7,609 nucleotides of DNA from positions 1 through 7,609 of the forward strand of contig JALNZG010000022.1 of assembly GCA_023229425.1 (NCBI GenBank). Reading direction: 5' to 3'. The stretch comes from Ignavibacteriaceae bacterium. Its GTDB lineage: Bacteria; Bacteroidota; Ignavibacteria; Ignavibacteriales; Ignavibacteriaceae. Positions 5,118-7,609 of the stretch are shown here, piece by piece. Every line of letters starts with the position of its first letter. Position 1 is the stretch's first letter. The position numbers and the translations under genes were made by a program. Below the pieces are notes generated by a model, which saw only the letters and a program-made list of their open reading frames with translations, searched no databases and was not told the origin of the DNA.

Positions 5118-5693
5118 TTACTGCGTTGTCCATTGGTCATTTAAACCAAAACCTGGCGCACTGTCTTTAAACCTATAATTTCCACTTCCTGTGTCATTGT
5201 AGACCTCTTGAATTACATGGTATTGACCCCATAGGTCTCCCCCCGGACCAACCCAGACAATTTTTATAAAGTCTGTATATTTTTGGGTGTTACCATCTGC
5301 ATCAACATAACTACCGACATAGTGATTAGTCTCCCAACCCATGCTTGTTCCGCTTACAACACCATCAACTAATCCTCTGTCTAGCTTTCTGTCACCATTA
5401 CAGTCAACATTAGCCATCCAAGCATCACTCCACTTCATTACAAGTTTATCGCCTGAAGTGACTGGAACTGCTGGACGAGAGTAATTACCAGCATATCCGT
5501 CAAATAGATGAGCTTGATAGTTATAACCCCATTGGTCGTAACCCATAACTACTGGATTACCATTTTTATCTGTAATTGTTCCACCTTGAATGGTGGCACA
5601 TGCTGCTGGTTTTGCGGCAAATGCCGGTACGACCATCGCCCCGAAAACAGCTACAGTTATTGCAGTCCCTATTATTAATTTTTTGATATTCAT
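5118..5693 (-). CDS. Secreted 191-aa protein with EF-hand-like loop
   Basis: An exported protein: a signal peptide of 26 residues with Lys-rich start, hydrophobic core and AFA cleavage site. The mature ~165 residues are rich in Trp, Tyr and Gly. They include a GYDQWGYNYQAHLFDGYAGN stretch (51-70), a GDKLVMKWSDAW segment (81-92), and DCNGDRKLDRG (97-107), whose D-x-N-x-D-x-x-x-D spacing resembles a calcium-binding EF-hand/dockerin loop. TDFIKIVWVGPGG (140-152), LWGQYHVIQEVYND (154-167) and a C-terminal GFGLNDQW follow. I recall a similar pattern in uncharacterised secreted proteins of CPR bacteria and archaea, but no function is known to me and no catalytic motif stands out. No membrane anchor is present, so it is released or bound non-covalently. 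Expression signals are unusually complete: promoter, 5' hairpin, near-perfect SD and terminator, so it is probably abundant and monocistronic. Confidence 0.88.
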   Translation of the reverse strand: MNIKKLIIGTAITVAVFGAMVVPAFAAKPAACATIQGGTITDKNGNPVVMGYDQWGYNYQAHLFDGYAGNYSRPAVPVTSGDKLVMKWSDAWMANVDCNGDRKLDRGLVDGVVSGTSMGWETNHYVGSYVDADGNTQKYTDFIKIVWVGPGGDLWGQYHVIQEVYNDTGSGNYRFKDSAPGFGLNDQWTTQ

Positions 5694-5698
5694 TTAAT

Positions 5699-5710
5699 AT
5701 CACCCCCTCT
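5699..5710 (-). promoter_or_regulatory. Near-complete Shine-Dalgarno of the 191-aa gene
   Basis: Minus-strand AGAGGGGGTGAT ends 5 nt before the ATG. It can pair without interruption over 12 nt with ATCACCTCCTTT at 410-421, the 16S tail in this window, using two G-U pairs. No other visible start in the window has a comparable site, and this one fixes the start at 5693. Confidence 0.88.
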
Positions 5711-5733
5711 CGTAGAAAAACTCGAAGACAAAT

Positions 5734-5751
5734 TGTAGGTTTTATCCCACA
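5734..5751 (-). other. 5' hairpin in the leader of the 191-aa gene
   Basis: Minus-strand TGTGGG (5746-5751) and CCTACA (5734-5739) form a 6-bp stem (one G-U) around ATAAAA. From the predicted promoter it would lie at the very 5' end of the mRNA, a position that commonly protects transcripts from decay. No riboswitch class is recognised. Confidence 0.45.
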
Positions 5752-5759
5752 TACAAAAA

Positions 5760-5788
5760 AATATAACAAACCAATAATCAAGAGTCAA
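5760..5788 (-). promoter_or_regulatory. Sigma-70-type promoter of the 191-aa gene
   Basis: Minus strand: TTGACT (5783-5788), a spacer of exactly 17 nt, then TATATT (5760-5765). Each hexamer is one mismatch from consensus. The start should be near 5753, giving a leader of about 60 nt with the hairpin and the SD. It is the best full promoter in the window. Confidence 0.75.
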
Positions 5789-5845
5789 GAGTTTCTTATT
5801 TTTGTAATGTTTAACAAAATTATCTTCTGAAGAGACCTAAAATGA

Positions 5846-6055
5846 GGTTCCAGATCCTTTGAAAGAAATTTAGATGTTGAACATTATAAAATTCCTGTAA
5901 ATTCAGACAAAATTTCTTCCCCAATTCCATCGCTTTGGTTTAAAAAACCGCCAAATCAAAATAATGTCAGATGTACTATGGATGTCAAACAATGCCCAAA
6001 TGGTTCATATGTTGGCAGAGTAGCTCCTTCTTGTTCTTTTGCCCCATGCCCTTGA
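5846..6055 (+). pseudogene. Remnant of a gene with Cys-rich C-terminal module
   Basis: An open frame of 69 codons without a usable start, ending in TGA. Its last part reads CTMDVKQCPNGSYVGRVAPS then CSFAPCP and stop. This matches a module I recall at the extreme C-terminus of many CPR proteins (C..D.K.CPDGS.VGR..P.C.F..CP*), so coding origin is clear although the rest is missing. Upstream, GSRSFERNLDVEHYKIPVNS is readable. An in-frame ATG at 5807 is cut off by TGA at 5828 and 5843. Another frame just upstream reads NEVPDPLKEI before a stop, hinting at a frameshift near 5865. The orientation opposes both neighbours, and the 5' side runs into the promoter of the 191-aa gene. A 25-aa peptide from the ATG at 5978 is possible but less likely; it has no SD. 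Best read as a decayed gene. The remainder of the 5694-6059 gap holds only the 191-aa gene's leader and promoter. Confidence 0.65.
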
Positions 6056-6059
6056 AATT

Positions 6060-7609
6060 TTATTTTTTCGCAGATATTTTTAGAATAAACCAAACTACTT
6101 CTACTAATATACTTACAAATAACGATGACCAAATATAATCCAAAATATTTGATGATTTTTTAATTTCTTTTTTGACTGTTATTTGCTTAGGAACTGAAAT
6201 CGTTGTCAAAATTGATTCTTCCCGACGTGACGAAATTCCTAAGATTTCCGCAGGTGAATTTATTTGTTGTGGAGGAGGAGTTGAAGTTGATATTGAGATT
6301 GATGTTGATGTTGGTTTTAGAACAACTGTGGGGGTCTCCTTCGTTAAAACTTCGGCGCCCGAAGTAGGAAATATCGTTTGTGCCTTCTGGTTGTTATATA
6401 GTATATTATAGTCATCGATTTGCGAGACGTTAGTTTCGCCGTTAATACTTTCCCAAAGATCGTTATTTTCCGAAATTTGGCCAACAACTACTTCGTACCT
6501 ACCTTTATCTGTTCCCTGAACTTTCAAGTTATAATTACCTGACTTCGCATCAGGAATAAAAATAATTCCGTCTTCCTCATTATAAATGTTATTGTTAAAC
6601 TCAACTGAAATCGTGGCTGGGGATTTAATCATGAATATCAACGAAGAATTAATTATTGTCCCTTTTCCTTCAACTATTTGAGAATCTTCAAATTTAATAC
6701 GCAGTAATTCAAGAATTTTTTTAATACCATTTTTTTTATAAATTAACCCGCCATGATCAAGATTTAATTTTTCCGCATCAATATCTTGCCGTGCGCTCTT
6801 ACTCAAAATCGTATAATCTCCTAGATCAAAATACGGTTCTTTGGGTTTTCCGTCTGAATAATTTCCTAATAATTTATCAAGATTATTTTGCGGCTCAACT
6901 ATAAAACCAGCTGGAGTATTCTTACCATCTTCCCCGTAAATTGCAGTAAAAATCGGAAAAATGTCAGAAAAACTTTTATTGTACGACGATAAAAAAGTAT
7001 TTTTAATACTTAAATTTTCAATTAAAATTTCGTTTCCAAGAGAATCTTTCAAAAAGTTAAAAGTGGGGAATAAATCTTCTGCCACTGGAAATTTATTTGC
7101 TAAAGTTATCCTGTCACTTTCGACAGTTGATTTATTCAAAATTAATATTATTTTTTCCGCTAACCAGAAAAATGTGTTGTCACGGTCAACCTCACCGGAT
7201 TCAAGTAGTTTATACACCTGGACCACTCCTTGGTGTGGCGAACCAATAGTTATAATCTGATTTATCTTATCTTGATTTTTTTGGGTAAAAATCCGGCCGA
7301 CTAGACCGCCTAATGAGTGGCCAACAATATTTATTTTTTGATTAGGTTTATTACTCCAAATTTTTTCTTGGAGATAACTATTCAAGTCATTAGCAGTTTT
7401 TTCGATTGACTGACGCCAGTCAAAAGGAAATAAAAATAAATTAATATTCTTTTCGTAGCCAATATTTGCTAAAGTATCAATTAATCCGTCGTATTCTTTT
7501 ACAAAGCTCTGTAACTTCCAATCATTATAAGAAACTTCCTTATTATGTAAAATTGCCTCTCTATTCCAGGAAGCAAATGTTCCGGGAATTATAATGATTG
7601 GAATTTTTA
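6060..7609 (-). CDS. LCAT/PGAP1-like alpha/beta hydrolase with C-terminal anchor (5' end outside window)
   Basis: The frame stays open to the window edge, so 515 C-terminal residues are visible and the start is missing; the TTG at 7385 is internal, as domain motifs precede it. Visible residues 3-10 hold PIIIIPGT (oxyanion region) and 61-65 PFDWR, typical of lecithin:cholesterol acyltransferase-like enzymes. GHSLGG with nucleophile Ser98 (codon 7314-7316), Asp264 in LGDYTI (equivalent to GDGTV, codon 6816-6818) and His285 in LDHGG (codon 6753-6755) complete a plausible triad. A probable beta domain of ~100 residues follows (around SGNYNLKVQG, GRYEVVVGQI), then a P/T/S-rich linker (~414-450), SPAEILGISS with ILG at 455-457, and a membrane helix (~490-510) ending KISAKK. 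It should be a lipase, esterase or acyltransferase displayed outside the cell; a signal peptide is expected but not visible. No SD or terminator can be judged. Confidence 0.87.
   Translation of the reverse strand, partial: KIPIIIIPGTFASWNREAILHNKEVSYNDWKLQSFVKEYDGLIDTLANIGYEKNINLFLFPFDWRQSIEKTANDLNSYLQEKIWSNKPNQKINIVGHSLGGLVGRIFTQKNQDKINQIITIGSPHQGVVQVYKLLESGEVDRDNTFFWLAEKIILILNKSTVESDRITLANKFPVAEDLFPTFNFLKDSLGNEILIENLSIKNTFLSSYNKSFSDIFPIFTAIYGEDGKNTPAGFIVEPQNNLDKLLGNYSDGKPKEPYFDLGDYTILSKSARQDIDAEKLNLDHGGLIYKKNGIKKILELLRIKFEDSQIVEGKGTIINSSLIFMIKSPATISVEFNNNIYNEEDGIIFIPDAKSGNYNLKVQGTDKGRYEVVVGQISENNDLWESINGETNVSQIDDYNILYNNQKAQTIFPTSGAEVLTKETPTVVLKPTSTSISISTSTPPPQQINSPAEILGISSRREESILTTISVPKQITVKKEIKKSSNILDYIWSSLFVSILVEVVWFILKISAKK

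Noticed and set aside
5566..5781. 71-codon minus-strand ORF overlapping the start of the 191-aa gene
   Set aside because: It runs through the promoter, SD and signal-peptide region of the 191-aa gene in another frame, and has no family resemblance.
5807..6055. UGA recoded as glycine or tryptophan, making the remnant an intact gene from the ATG at 5807
   Set aside because: About 2,000 codons in the other genes contain no in-frame TGA, which would be expected if UGA were a sense codon, and the conserved module ends exactly at TGA. Decay is simpler.
6172..6411. 79-codon plus-strand ORF
   Set aside because: It is antisense to the PTS linker of the hydrolase; its VDIEIDVDVG run is the complement of low-complexity Ser/Thr codons.
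6961..7260. 99-codon plus-strand ORF
   Set aside because: It is antisense to the catalytic domain of the hydrolase, whose motifs are clear.
7383..7385. TTG at 7385 as the hydrolase start, giving 441 aa
   Set aside because: The frame continues upstream with PIIIIPGT and PFDWR, both part of the hydrolase domain, so the start is outside the window.

Overview
The window looks like chromosomal DNA from a Patescibacteria/CPR bacterium, most likely of the Microgenomates type. The reasons are: AT-rich, tightly packed genes; a bacterial 16S rRNA 3' end; pseudopilins and surface proteins of the style common in that group (PT-rich stalks, a fibronectin III domain, an ILG/VLG motif before a C-terminal membrane helix); and a tRNA gene without encoded CCA. 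The lineage is inferred from these features, not from a database search. All nine genes whose stop codon is visible end in TAA.

Layout. Positions 1-422 are the 3' end of the 16S rRNA. It is followed by hairpins and then a convergent signal peptidase I gene (lepB, minus strand), not by 23S rRNA, so the rRNA genes appear unlinked here. A 115-bp AT-rich array of GTTTAA-like units, arranged as a large dyad, separates lepB from the divergent tRNA-Val(CAC). The tRNA is followed after only 2 nt by a type IV pilin-like gene, then by a membrane-anchored phosphodiester glycosidase. Convergent to these is a minus-strand cluster: a surface protein with signal peptide, PT stalk, FN3 domain and C-terminal anchor, then three tiny membrane proteins (66, 30 and 38 aa) separated by 4, 2 and 1 nt. 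The 30- and 38-aa genes are easily missed by gene callers.

Upstream of that cluster, also on the minus strand, is a complete expression unit for a 191-aa secreted protein: a good promoter, a 5' hairpin, a Shine-Dalgarno sequence able to pair over 12 nt with the 16S tail seen at position 410-421, a signal peptide and an intrinsic terminator. Next is a plus-strand remnant of a gene encoding a conserved Cys-rich C-terminal module. The right end holds the C-terminal 515 residues of an LCAT/PGAP1-like alpha/beta hydrolase with a PTS linker, an ILG motif and a C-terminal membrane helix; its start lies outside the window.

Functionally this is a cell-envelope neighbourhood. LepB can process the signal peptides of the secreted proteins. 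The pilin, glycosidase, FN3 protein and hydrolase are all predicted to act at the outer face of the membrane, plausibly in contact with a host or its polymers. Translation starts appear to be of two kinds: one gene with a near-complete SD, and several with no SD that look leaderless or coupled.
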